A stretch of DNA of 27,323 nucleotides from UBA3478 sp965662045 (GCA_965662045.1 CBFIGE010000021.1:1-27323), one strand, 5' to 3'. Positions 1 to 7,447 are shown, counted from the stretch's first letter. The notes: generated by a model from the letters alone, not told the origin. Numbers and translations: made by a program.

Positions 1-121
1 GATTTGCAGCGTTAGAAACTGATAGTCGTTGTCCTGTGTTTCCGCCTTCTGTAACAGATGTCAATTGTGCATTTACGCTTAATCCTATGCTTAAAAGTAG
101 AAAAGTGATGATATTTTTCAT
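1..121 (-). CDS. Partial secreted protein, N-terminal 40 codons only
   Basis: The minus strand reads ATG at 121-119 and stays open to the window edge, giving 40 residues. The start is MKNIITFLLLSIGLSVNAQ, a typical Bacteroidota signal peptide: basic start, hydrophobic core, and likely cleavage near Asn-Ala-Gln at residues 17-19. The mature start reads LTSVTEGGNTGQRLS. From memory this resembles the opening of Bacteroidota surface proteins that carry YadA-head-like repeats and often a C-terminal endosialidase-type chaperone domain; the rest is outside the window, so this is only a suggestion. Upstream on the minus strand, TTG (174-172) and TAGTTTAC (150-143), 21 bases apart, could be a weak Bacteroidota promoter. 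Confidence 0.7.
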   Translation of the reverse strand, partial: MKNIITFLLLSIGLSVNAQLTSVTEGGNTGQRLSVSNAAN

Positions 122-548
122 TGTGCTGTTTTTGTTAGTGCAGTAAACTAAGAAAATTTAAATCAGTTTTGCAAGTAAAAAGTTAATTACGAAATGATTT
201 ATTGAATAGAGTAATATTAACTACAATTACCCCGCAGAGATTGTGGCAATAAATTAATGTGTTGACCTATGCTTTAAGTTAGACTCGCTCCAGACCCTTC
301 AATCGTTCTTCTTGTGACTCAATTCTTTTCTCTTGAGCCATTTGCAATATTCTTGAGTAAATAAAATAAATGGATTCAAATGGCGGAATGCCCCAAAACT
401 TTCAAAACAAAGAAATTAGTTCCATACTACTGGTAGATGTCACCTGAACTCGAGCGATTTACTGAAAAATACCATTGTTAACGTTTTGTTGAAAGATTAC
501 TACATAATTCGTTGCTTAAAAGTATATTTTGATTTTAATTTGCTTTTT

Positions 549-590
549 TTATGTTAAAATTTTATTGATATATAAATAATTATGTTAAAA
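549..590 (+). repeat. Two 11-bp direct repeats in AT-rich tract
   Basis: TTATGTTAAAA occurs at 549-559 and again at 580-590, start-to-start 31 bases, about three helical turns. They sit in a tract made almost only of A and T. The arrangement recalls an iteron plus DNA-unwinding element, but two copies are few, and chance recurrence of an AT-rich 11-mer in AT-rich DNA is possible. Confidence 0.4.
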
Positions 591-651
591 CTTTAGATTA
601 AACGAAAAACAGTAGTTGATCTAATAGTGCATTTTTAATGCCTGCCGGTCG

Positions 652-668
652 CTGGTTTTTCAAACCAG
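652..668. repeat. Short perfect inverted repeat (hairpin)
   Basis: CTGGTTT (652-658), a TTC loop and AAACCAG (662-668) form a 7-bp perfect stem. There is no following T-run on the plus strand, so it does not look like a terminator for that strand. It lies in the leader of the primase-like gene, about 90 bases before its start. It also resembles a degenerate tRNA T-arm, though no tRNA body surrounds it. Confidence 0.4.
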
Positions 669-703
669 AGCCACAAACTTCCTGGAGCACCAAATAAACC
701 AAC

Positions 704-735
704 TTGGTAATATGGTAATATGGTACTCTGGTAAT
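704..735 (+). repeat. 8-bp tandem array, four units, upstream of the primase-like gene
   Basis: Four 8-base units read TTGGTAAT, ATGGTAAT, ATGGTACT, CTGGTAAT. Bases 704-727, read as reverse complement, match 1561-1584 inside the following gene at 22 of 24 positions. Similar TACCAAAT-type 8-mer arrays are, from memory, scattered in many Bacteroidota genomes; their role is not known to me. Confidence 0.75.
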
Positions 736-759
736 TTCTAATAAAATACATTTTAAACT

Positions 760-2832
760 ATGGATTTATTCAAATCTGTTCGAGGTGAAGAGAAACAAAA
801 AACCACCTTGGAAGAAATCATCAAGAAAATTAAAAACGATACCTATAAAAATGCAGTTGACGACTATCGCAACTTGCTTGAAACTTATCCAGATCAAGCG
901 CAACAGTTAAAACAGAATCTTCCAGCTTTCACACCAGCGGGCACCTTTAATGGAAAACGCTCTAGTGATAATCTGGAGAAGTACTCGGGAATAATTCACC
1001 TAGATTTTGACAAGTTAACCGCTGCTGAGATGGACAAAGTCATTTCGTATTTCAAAGAGGAGCACTACACACACGCGCTATTTGTGTCACCCTCGAATAA
1101 CGGTGTTAAGGTTTTTTTTAAAACAGACCGCTCTGCCAGTGAGCACGAAAGCAGTTTTAATTTCATTAGAAGTCATTATAACAGGTTACTGGGAATTGAG
1201 TCTGACAAGACCATTAAAGATATTGCCCGATGCTGTTTTGTTTCATACGATCCGGAAGCATATTACAATGAAAGTGCATTAGTGTTTAATATCGCTTCTA
1301 TAAAAGAAGAGCATTCTTGTACTGTTTCAAACGATTCTTTTGCCGCCTTTGCATGGGAAAACCTAGAAAAATACGACTCGTTTTGTATGGGTAATCGCAG
1401 TAATTTTGTATTCAAGTATGCGTGTAGTTGCAATAGACTAGGAGTCTCGCTTGATGATACAATTAAATACGCACTTCAATTTTCTGTCACGGACTTTAAA
1501 GCAGAAGAAATCACAAAAATTGCTGAAGGTGTTTATGATCGCTATGGACTAGAACACGGTAGTACCAAATTACCAAATTACCAAACTACCAAACTACCAA
1601 ACTCACAGACACCTGTTATTAATGAACAATACTACGCTCACTTGCCTGTTCCTTTGAGAGAAGCCTGCATGCACTTCAAGCATAGAGATCGAGACATTTT
1701 TCTAACTGGTACATTATCCGTACTCAGCGCAGCAGCAGTAAATATCAGTGGCTTGTACGGCGGCAGAAGGTATCGCCCTAATCTATTTTCTTTTGTTGCG
1801 GCACCTCCTGCGAGCGGAAAAGGCAATATGAAATACGCTAGAGATCTTGCATTTTGCATAAGCGAAACTTTTAAAGAACAATACTCTCAAGTCAACACAA
1901 ATGAGGATTCGGCACCGGCCACATTTTTCATCCCTGCCAACACCTCTGCGTCAATGCTTAAGTCGCACTTAGAGTCAAATGAAGGTAAAGGTGTAATGTT
2001 TTCTACAGAAGCCAGAACCCTATTTAGTGCACTCAAACAAGACTTTGGAAACTTCGAAGACGATTTGCTTAAAGCATTTCAAAACGAGGAAATTGAGTTC
2101 AGTAGGAAACAAAATTTTGAATACATCAAACTCGAAAACCCCTGCTTCTCGGTATGCCTATCTGGGGTTCATCAAGACCTTCATGCACTTATAAAAAATA
2201 AAGCTAGTGGCCTTTTGAGTCGTTTTTTAATCTACACCTTCGATGGGCCCATGGAATGGAAAAGTCCATTTAAAAACAATACAGATCTGGCACAGTTGTT
2301 GGCGCCTATCAACGACCAGATTTGCAGTATTGTTGAAGACACAGCTCCCATGAACTTTAGATTTACTCAGGAGCAAGAATTGAAGTTTGACGCCAAAATG
2401 AATGCACTAATGAGTGATCACATTAGCCTTAGCTGGATGAGTGATGTCATCCCACGAACAGGTCTAATCGCTTTTAAAATTGCGATGCTACTTACACGAC
2501 TCCGTGAAAAGACAGACGGCACTGTATTTTGTGCTGATAAAGATTTCGATACGGCACTGTACTTGGCAACTGAAATATACTTTGTTCATGCAAAACATGC
2601 GCTTGACTCCCACATGGATCATGCATTAGCAGACAAAAAAAAGACCACATCACCTGCATCTGATGTGTTACCTAAGCTAAATCACAACTTTACGCGTAAG
2701 GAATTTGAAACAGCGTTGCATCAACAAGGGTTAGCGTACAGCGATAAAACAATTTCTAATTTTATTAATCGAGCTATAGACGATGGCAGAATAAAACGTC
2801 GACAACAGGGCAAGTTCGAAAAAATTGAATAA
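760..2832 (+). CDS. Primase-like (BT4734/VirE-N) plus DUF3987 ATPase fusion protein
   Basis: 690 residues in two parts. Residues 1 to about 250 look like the BT4734/VirE N-terminal domain, placed by published analyses near the archaeo-eukaryotic primases: a metal-binding-type Asp82-Phe-Asp84, a SPSNNGVKVFF stretch (110-120) and a VSYDP motif with Asp164. A repeat-encoded linker (268-284) follows. Residues about 290-650 look like DUF3987, with a Walker A-like PPASGKG around Lys354. The end (about 640-690) could be a winged helix. Such fusions are common in Bacteroidota mobile islands and are thought to act in replication or priming; the activity here is inferred. Start: first ATG of the frame, with an A-rich leader and no strong Shine-Dalgarno. 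It stands alone, with its own terminator and no integrase, toxin or phage gene beside it. A tRNA-Pro 3' end lies about 260 bases downstream, which suggests an integrated or remnant element. Confidence 0.85.
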   Translation: MDLFKSVRGEEKQKTTLEEIIKKIKNDTYKNAVDDYRNLLETYPDQAQQLKQNLPAFTPAGTFNGKRSSDNLEKYSGIIHLDFDKLTAAEMDKVISYFKEEHYTHALFVSPSNNGVKVFFKTDRSASEHESSFNFIRSHYNRLLGIESDKTIKDIARCCFVSYDPEAYYNESALVFNIASIKEEHSCTVSNDSFAAFAWENLEKYDSFCMGNRSNFVFKYACSCNRLGVSLDDTIKYALQFSVTDFKAEEITKIAEGVYDRYGLEHGSTKLPNYQTTKLPNSQTPVINEQYYAHLPVPLREACMHFKHRDRDIFLTGTLSVLSAAAVNISGLYGGRRYRPNLFSFVAAPPASGKGNMKYARDLAFCISETFKEQYSQVNTNEDSAPATFFIPANTSASMLKSHLESNEGKGVMFSTEARTLFSALKQDFGNFEDDLLKAFQNEEIEFSRKQNFEYIKLENPCFSVCLSGVHQDLHALIKNKASGLLSRFLIYTFDGPMEWKSPFKNNTDLAQLLAPINDQICSIVEDTAPMNFRFTQEQELKFDAKMNALMSDHISLSWMSDVIPRTGLIAFKIAMLLTRLREKTDGTVFCADKDFDTALYLATEIYFVHAKHALDSHMDHALADKKKTTSPASDVLPKLNHNFTRKEFETALHQQGLAYSDKTISNFINRAIDDGRIKRRQQGKFEKIE
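1563..1602 (+). repeat. 8-bp tandem array inside the coding region, five units
   Basis: Five 8-base units, TACCAAAT twice then TACCAAAC three times. Because 8 is not a multiple of 3, the translated period is 24 bases, giving TKLPNYQT then TKLPNSQT at residues 269-284. It falls between the primase-like domain and the DUF3987 domain, so it is tolerated as a linker. It is the inverted counterpart of the array at 704-735. Confidence 0.85.
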
Positions 2833-2836
2833 CCAG

Positions 2837-2863
2837 AGGCGGCCTATTGTGGCCGTCTTTTTT
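2837..2863 (+). terminator. Rho-independent terminator of the primase-like gene
   Basis: AGGCGGCC (2837-2844), a TATTGT loop and GGCCGTCT (2851-2858) form an 8-bp stem with one G-T pair, followed directly by a run of six T. It starts five bases after the stop codon. Confidence 0.85.
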
Positions 2864-3043
2864 GGTTTAGATTGAATTCAAAGCACTGTAAGACGTACTT
2901 TTTGCAAACTGGATTCTACGTCAATTTATGTGTCAATAGTGTGGCAAAACGCATCGAAATAGGCCCAAAAAGGGCCTAAGTGTGTCATTATAAATTGTAT
3001 CTTCAAGGTGTCAAGTACAAACGGCAAAACAGCCGCTAAAGCC
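2864..3043. other. Non-coding stretch with hairpin and three GTGTCA copies
   Basis: Between the terminator and the tRNA operon there is no gene. AGGCCC (2961-2966) and GGGCCT (2972-2977) form a perfect 6-bp stem around five A. GTGTCA occurs at 2930-2935, 2982-2987 and 3008-3013. This could be the outer end of an integrated element beside the tRNA, but no integrase gene or duplicated tRNA end is present in the window. Confidence 0.4.
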
Positions 3044-3082
3044 CAAAAAGAAAGGGAAACATCTCAGTTGATGCTTCCCTTT
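3044..3082 (-). terminator. Rho-independent terminator of the tRNA operon
   Basis: On the minus strand, AAAGGGAAGCATC (3082-3070) and GATGTTTCCCTTT (3063-3051) form a 13-bp stem with one G-T pair and a 6-base loop, followed by CTTTTT. It starts six bases after the tRNA-Pro 3' end. Confidence 0.85.
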
Positions 3083-3087
3083 ATTAG

Positions 3088-3162
3088 TCGGGGTGGCAGG
3101 ATTCGAACCTGCGACCTCCTGCTCCCAAAGCAGGCGCGATGACCGGGCTACGCTACACCCCG
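3088..3162 (-). tRNA. tRNA-Pro (anticodon TGG)
   Basis: 75 bases on the minus strand with a 7-bp acceptor stem CGGGGTG/CACCCCG and discriminator A. The anticodon stem CCTGC/GCAGG holds loop TTTGGGA, giving anticodon TGG. The T arm is GCAGG-TTCGAAT-CCTGC. The 3' CCA is not encoded. It is the second gene of a two-tRNA transcript. Its 3' end faces the accessory region on its left. Confidence 0.97.
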
Positions 3163-3187
3163 TTTAACCTGTGGTTAAGGCTATTTG

Positions 3188-3271
3188 CGGAGAGACTGGG
3201 ACTCGAACCCAGGCAGCACTTACGCGCTGACAGATTAGCAATCTGCTCCGTTACCACTCCGGCACCTCTCC
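3188..3271 (-). tRNA. tRNA-Ser (anticodon GCT)
   Basis: 84 bases on the minus strand with acceptor GGAGAGG/TCTCTCC (last pair G-T) and discriminator G. The anticodon stem GCAGA/TCTGT holds loop TTGCTAA, giving anticodon GCT. A long variable arm, as expected for serine, precedes the T arm CTGGG-TTCGAGT-CCCAG. CCA is not encoded. It precedes tRNA-Pro by 25 bases in the same transcript. Confidence 0.97.
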
Positions 3272-3302
3272 CAAGGACCTTTATTTATCATAAAGGCGGG
3301 TG

Positions 3303-3333
3303 CAAAACTATATCTTTAATCTCTAGTTCACAA
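3303..3333 (-). promoter_or_regulatory. Promoter of the tRNA-Ser/tRNA-Pro operon
   Basis: On the minus strand, TTG (3333-3331), 20 bases, then TAGTTTTG (3310-3303), an exact match to the Bacteroidota -7 element TAnnTTTG. Transcription would start near 3297, about 25 bases before the mature tRNA-Ser 5' end. Confidence 0.7.
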
Positions 3334-3393
3334 CTATTTTTAAAGAAAATCTTTGGTAAAATATAAGAATTTAAACAGGGCTTTTGGAGGAAC

Positions 3394-5442
3394 CTATTCT
3401 GGGTATTCTACACGTACGTGATAAATATTATTGAGTTTCTTTTTAAGTACTTTTTTGACGTCTTCAATTTCCTTAAATGAAATGTTTGCATTCAAAAATT
3501 GTTTGTCTCCCATCTGGGTATTTATAATCCGCTCCACAAAATCGTCAATTTCGTTAAAACTAGGTTCTTTCAAACTTTTAGTAGCGGCTTCAACGGCGTC
3601 GCACATCATTAAAATTGCAGTTTCTTTGGAAAATGGTATCGGACCATTATATCTAAAATGAAACTCCTCTACTTCGGGTTCTATCTCTTGTTGTTTCTTG
3701 TAGAAATAATAGATTAGACTATTACCATGATGTGTTCGAATAAAATCGATTACACGGTCTGGAATGTTGTATTTCTGGGCAATTCCAATTCCCTTAATTA
3801 CGTGAGATTTAATTATATGTGCGCTCTCAAACGGGTTCAACTCATCGTGAGGGTTTGAAGCGTGGATTTGATTCTCAGAATAATAAATCGGATCATCTAA
3901 TTTTCCGATATCATGATACAAAGCCCCAACTCTGACTAATAAGGCATTAGCATCTATTTCATTGGCTGCAGCTTCAGCTAAATTTGCCACCTGAAGAGAG
4001 TGATTAAAGGTTCCTGGAGCTTGATTGGAGAGCACTTTTAAAAGGGTAGAATTCGTATCTGAAAGTTCGAGAAGCGAAATATCGGATACCATTCCAAAGA
4101 TTCGTTCGTAGAGATAAATAAGTGGTTGCGCGAACAATGTTACCATTCCATTGATCAAAAAGAGTAATAAAACTCTAAAATCAATACTGCTAAATGAACC
4201 ATCATGAACACATGTGAAGGCGACATAAGTAAAAATATAAACCAAGGTGATTTGACCGACGGTTAAAAATAAATTACTCCTTTTATGAAGTTCTTGTGCT
4301 CCTAAAATTGTGACTATACCAGCCGTTACTTGAACAAAAACAAATTCAAAACTATTGGGTACTACAAAACCAATAATCAATAAAGCAATTACATGTCCGA
4401 ATAAGCCCAAACGAGCATCGAAAAAATTCTTTAAAATAAGAGGTAAAATACAAAGTGGTGCCAGGTATGAATAGCTCTCGTCAATTTGAACAAGCGTAAT
4501 AACAACAAAGACAAACAGTAGGATGTTTAAAAAGATAAAAGTCAACTGATTATTATCTTCATAAATACTTGGACGATATTTTTTAATAAAGAGCATAAGC
4601 ATCAATAGTACCAATGATACCAGTAATCCATAACCTGTTAAAATGATGTAAAAACTCAAACCACTGATCAGTTGAGACTGATACTCTGATCGAAGAGATT
4701 CAAGCAACTGAAATTCTGTTTGCTCAATAATTTTTCCACGACTCACAATTAAGGTTCCTTCTAAAATCTCACCACGTGTATATGATATTTGACTCATCTG
4801 TTCGTTTAGCGCGGCTGCACTGAGTTCCTCATCATAGGTCAGATTGGGTTGAACAGTTTGACTCAATAGTTGTGTGAGTATCGTCCTTTGATCCTCCACA
4901 AGACGATAGGCAATTAATTTTTCTATTTTGGTTCTTAAGGTTTCTGGAAATATTCTTTGGTCCTTATCTAATGAATAAAGACGATTCTTTTTAGAAACTT
5001 CAATGCGATCGTAGTCATTTTTTCGTTCAAAAACACCATACGTATACAATTCTTCAATAATCTCATTTCCTATTTCATAAATAGCGGATAGGGCTTCGTT
5101 TTGTTCGAAATTAAATCCAAAAGTTGCTCTGGACAACTTGTAGAATTCACTTTCAACCTCATTTACAACAGACTCATCAAAATTGAAATATTGAGTTTGA
5201 TTTATTTTGATGGTATTCTGTTCCTGTTCTAAATCTGAAATAGATTTTTGAATATCGAAATCAAAAGGGGCGTAAAGATTTTCATATTGCCATGGTCTTC
5301 CTTTGCTGTACTCGTATTTGAAGTCTACTCCCGCAGGAAACATCCAAATAACTACGAGAACAGAAAAAGCAAATAAGGCGTATTTGTAAATCTTTAAATG
5401 ATTCTTCTGTATAGATTTGTACAAGTCTTTAATAGTAGTCAT
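3394..5442 (-). CDS. PgpH-type 7TM-HD family phosphodiesterase, probably c-di-AMP specific
   Basis: 682 residues from the ATG at 5442. An ATG 24 codons further up (5514) is open but would overlap the start of the divergent thiolase, and the intervening peptide looks like translated promoter DNA, so the shorter form is preferred. Order of parts: one membrane segment (about 16-34), a long extracytoplasmic region (7TMR-HDED type, about 35-255), a run of seven hydrophobic helices (about 260-460), then a cytoplasmic HD domain. The metal ligands look intact: FNHSLQ, His510-Asp511 of HDIG, the HVIKG histidine, THHG and CDAVEA. Proteins of this layout (PgpH of Listeria) hydrolyse cyclic di-AMP; that activity is inferred here. 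No cyclic di-AMP synthase gene is in the window. Confidence 0.9.
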   Translation of the reverse strand: MTTIKDLYKSIQKNHLKIYKYALFAFSVLVVIWMFPAGVDFKYEYSKGRPWQYENLYAPFDFDIQKSISDLEQEQNTIKINQTQYFNFDESVVNEVESEFYKLSRATFGFNFEQNEALSAIYEIGNEIIEELYTYGVFERKNDYDRIEVSKKNRLYSLDKDQRIFPETLRTKIEKLIAYRLVEDQRTILTQLLSQTVQPNLTYDEELSAAALNEQMSQISYTRGEILEGTLIVSRGKIIEQTEFQLLESLRSEYQSQLISGLSFYIILTGYGLLVSLVLLMLMLFIKKYRPSIYEDNNQLTFIFLNILLFVFVVITLVQIDESYSYLAPLCILPLILKNFFDARLGLFGHVIALLIIGFVVPNSFEFVFVQVTAGIVTILGAQELHKRSNLFLTVGQITLVYIFTYVAFTCVHDGSFSSIDFRVLLLFLINGMVTLFAQPLIYLYERIFGMVSDISLLELSDTNSTLLKVLSNQAPGTFNHSLQVANLAEAAANEIDANALLVRVGALYHDIGKLDDPIYYSENQIHASNPHDELNPFESAHIIKSHVIKGIGIAQKYNIPDRVIDFIRTHHGNSLIYYFYKKQQEIEPEVEEFHFRYNGPIPFSKETAILMMCDAVEAATKSLKEPSFNEIDDFVERIINTQMGDKQFLNANISFKEIEDVKKVLKKKLNNIYHVRVEYPE

Positions 5443-5467
5443 AGAAAACCTTAATTGCCATAAAAAT

Positions 5468-5499
5468 AGAAAATATGATTTTAGTATTTTCGTATCAAA
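5468..5499 (-). promoter_or_regulatory. Possible promoter of the 7TM-HD gene
   Basis: On the minus strand TTTG (5499-5496), 20 bases, then TATTTTCT (5475-5468), a partial match to TAnnTTTG. It lies in the 66-base gap between the two divergent starts. On the plus strand TATTTTCG (5485-5492) could be the thiolase -7 element, but no TTG stands at the right distance. Confidence 0.3.
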
Positions 5500-5508
5500 T
5501 AAGAACCC

Positions 5509-6684
5509 ATGCATAAAGTAGTTATTGTTGCGGCTAAAAGAACGCCAATAGGCTCTTTTTTAGGACAACTTTCAAGCATTCCAGCAGTTGAATTAGGCGC
5601 AATTGCGATAAGGGCTGCATTAGAACAAATCACCCTAAAACCTGAAGATATAGACGAAGTATTCATGGGACATGTTGTTCAAGCTGGATGCAAACAAGCT
5701 CCAGCAAGACAAGCTGCACTTTTAGCAGGACTTTCTGAAAACATACCCTGTACTACAGTAAATAAAGTTTGTGCTTCGGGGCTTAAGTCAGTTCAATGGG
5801 CTGCACAATCTATTGCACTGGGAGACAATGAGATTTGTGTTGCAGGAGGCATGGAGAACATGAGTCTAATTCCTCACTATAGCTATTTACGTAAAGGACA
5901 AAAATTTGGTTCTAAAGCATTTGTAGATGGCTTACAAGAAGACGGATTAAACGATGCATACGACGCGCACGCCATGGGGGTCTGTGCCGATGAATGTGCT
6001 GCTAAATACGAGTTAAGTCGAAAAGCTCAAGATGAATTCGCCATTAGCTCTTATGAAAAAGCAGCTGAAGCATGGAAAAATGGAGCTTTCAAAGATGAAA
6101 TAGCTCCAGTGAGTGTTCCCCAACGAAGAGGAGAACCTCTTGTTGTCGATCACGACGAGGAATATCAAAATGTGAGGTTTGATAAAATACCTCAGTTAAG
6201 AGCTGCCTTTAGCAAAGATGGAACGGTAACAGCTGCCAATGCATCAACTATTAATGACGGAGCAGCTGCTGTTGTGCTAATGAGCGAAGAAAAAGCCAAA
6301 AAACTCGGTCTCTCTGTACTGGCATATATCAATAGCTATGCAGATGCTTCAACAGCTCCAAAGTGGTTTACCATTGCACCATCAAAAGCAATTCCATCCG
6401 TATTAGAAAAGGCTTCTTTAAACATCTCAGATGTTGATTATTTTGAAATCAATGAAGCATTTTCTGCTGTTGCTCTTGCGAATCAAAAAATATTGAGTAT
6501 TCCTTCAGGAAAACTTAACACTAGAGGAGGTGCTGTAGCTTTAGGCCATCCTCTTGGCTGTTCGGGGACTAGGATTTTAGTAACCCTTATTTATACGCTT
6601 ATTCAAAATCAAGGCACTTATGGTCTTGCGGGAATTTGTAATGGTGGAGGCGGAGCTTCTGCAATGCTCATAGAAAGAAAGTAA
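5509..6684 (+). CDS. Acetyl-CoA C-acetyltransferase (thiolase)
   Basis: 391 residues, the usual length for thiolase. It condenses two acetyl-CoA or cleaves acetoacetyl-CoA in the cytoplasm. The catalytic set is complete: nucleophile Cys88 in NKVCASG, the NEAFSAV motif, His347 in GHPLG and Cys377 in GICNGGGG. From sequence alone a biosynthetic enzyme cannot be separated from a degradative one; no other beta-oxidation gene is adjacent. The ATG at 5509 is the natural family start. It is divergent from the 7TM-HD gene and followed after four bases by the NlpC/P60-like gene, so the two are probably co-transcribed. Confidence 0.93.
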   Translation: MHKVVIVAAKRTPIGSFLGQLSSIPAVELGAIAIRAALEQITLKPEDIDEVFMGHVVQAGCKQAPARQAALLAGLSENIPCTTVNKVCASGLKSVQWAAQSIALGDNEICVAGGMENMSLIPHYSYLRKGQKFGSKAFVDGLQEDGLNDAYDAHAMGVCADECAAKYELSRKAQDEFAISSYEKAAEAWKNGAFKDEIAPVSVPQRRGEPLVVDHDEEYQNVRFDKIPQLRAAFSKDGTVTAANASTINDGAAAVVLMSEEKAKKLGLSVLAYINSYADASTAPKWFTIAPSKAIPSVLEKASLNISDVDYFEINEAFSAVALANQKILSIPSGKLNTRGGAVALGHPLGCSGTRILVTLIYTLIQNQGTYGLAGICNGGGGASAMLIERK

Positions 6685-6688
6685 ATCC

Positions 6689-7444
6689 TTGAAAAATCAA
6701 TACGGTATTTGTGATTTAAGCGTCATCAATATGTATGACCAGTCAGATGCGCATTCAAGTGTTGTGAATCAAATGCTTTATGGGGACCACTACAAAATTA
6801 AAGAAGTGCGAAAGCATTATTTTTTGATTGAATTACAATTTGACAAAAGCAAGGGCTGGATTCACAGAAATCAATTCTATCCAATCTCAGAAGACTATGC
6901 TCAAGTCTTGGACGATTTTAGTAGGGCTATCTACAATAATGAACCCATTGGATATGTAATCGATGCTATTGATAATTTGAGAACCATTCTTTTCGGTGCA
7001 AGAATGGACGCAATGCAATGCATTAATCACCACAACAAGGATTTTGAGTTTTCTCCTAAAACCAAATCAATTCCTGAATTGGCCTTGTCTTTATTAAACA
7101 CTCCTTTTATGCAAGGCGGAAGATCTACTTTTGGTGTGGATTCTTCTGGATTTACACAGCTGATTTACAAAAACTGCGGCATACCTTTGTATCGAAGTGT
7201 AGAGCAACAATCTGAGCAAGGTATTCCTTTAAGTTTTATCGAAGAATCAAAGCCTGGAGACTTAGCCTTCTTTGATACTAAAGAAGGAGTCATTCACCAC
7301 GTTGGAATCATTCTGCCCAACAACTACATCGTGCATGCTTTTGGTAAGGTTAGAATCGACCGCTTAGATCACACTGGAATTTTCAACCCTGAAACCAAGC
7401 AGTATACGCACCAATTGAGAGTTATAAAGAGTTTAGGTATATAA
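6689..7444 (+). CDS. NlpC/P60-like protein with Ser in place of the catalytic Cys
   Basis: 251 residues. The first part (about 1-80) looks like an SH3-type targeting region; the second (about 125-251) is an NlpC/P60 (C40) peptidase fold, a family that cuts peptidoglycan stem peptides. No signal peptide is seen. The site that should read D-C-S-G-F reads Asp151-Ser152-Ser153-Gly-Phe, so the nucleophile is missing, while the following HHVGII with His204 and IVHAFGKVRID are kept. The start is TTG at 6689, four bases after the thiolase stop: the conserved YGICDLS opening lies before the first ATG (6728). It may be an inactive binding protein, a serine variant or a sequencing error. It ends just before a strong terminator. 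Confidence 0.88.
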   Translation: MKNQYGICDLSVINMYDQSDAHSSVVNQMLYGDHYKIKEVRKHYFLIELQFDKSKGWIHRNQFYPISEDYAQVLDDFSRAIYNNEPIGYVIDAIDNLRTILFGARMDAMQCINHHNKDFEFSPKTKSIPELALSLLNTPFMQGGRSTFGVDSSGFTQLIYKNCGIPLYRSVEQQSEQGIPLSFIEESKPGDLAFFDTKEGVIHHVGIILPNNYIVHAFGKVRIDRLDHTGIFNPETKQYTHQLRVIKSLGI

Positions 7445-7447
7445 AAC

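Larger units (their letters stand above)
122..759. other. Long AT-rich non-coding region
   Basis: About 640 bases without a convincing gene. It holds a very AT-rich tract (about 525-600) with two 11-bp direct repeats, a short hairpin at 652-668, and an 8-bp repeat array at 704-735 just before the next gene. On the minus strand 279-401 is open for about 40 codons and ends in a charged tail, MAQEKRIESQEERLKGLERV, which could be a fragment of a decayed gene. No tRNA or integrase was recognised. Confidence 0.6.

Noticed and set aside
640..680. tRNA remnant
   Set aside because: The hairpin resembles a T arm, but no acceptor, D or anticodon stem can be built around it.
704..1602. CRISPR array
   Set aside because: The repeats are 8-base tandem units with no spacers and no cas genes are present.
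3139..3366. Open frame of 75 codons on the plus strand
   Set aside because: It runs antisense across both tRNA genes and the tRNA promoter; the coding look is an artefact of tRNA sequence.
5443..5514. 24-codon N-terminal extension of the 7TM-HD protein
   Set aside because: It would overlap the thiolase start and consume the only promoter space; the ATG at 5442 gives a normal N terminus for the family.
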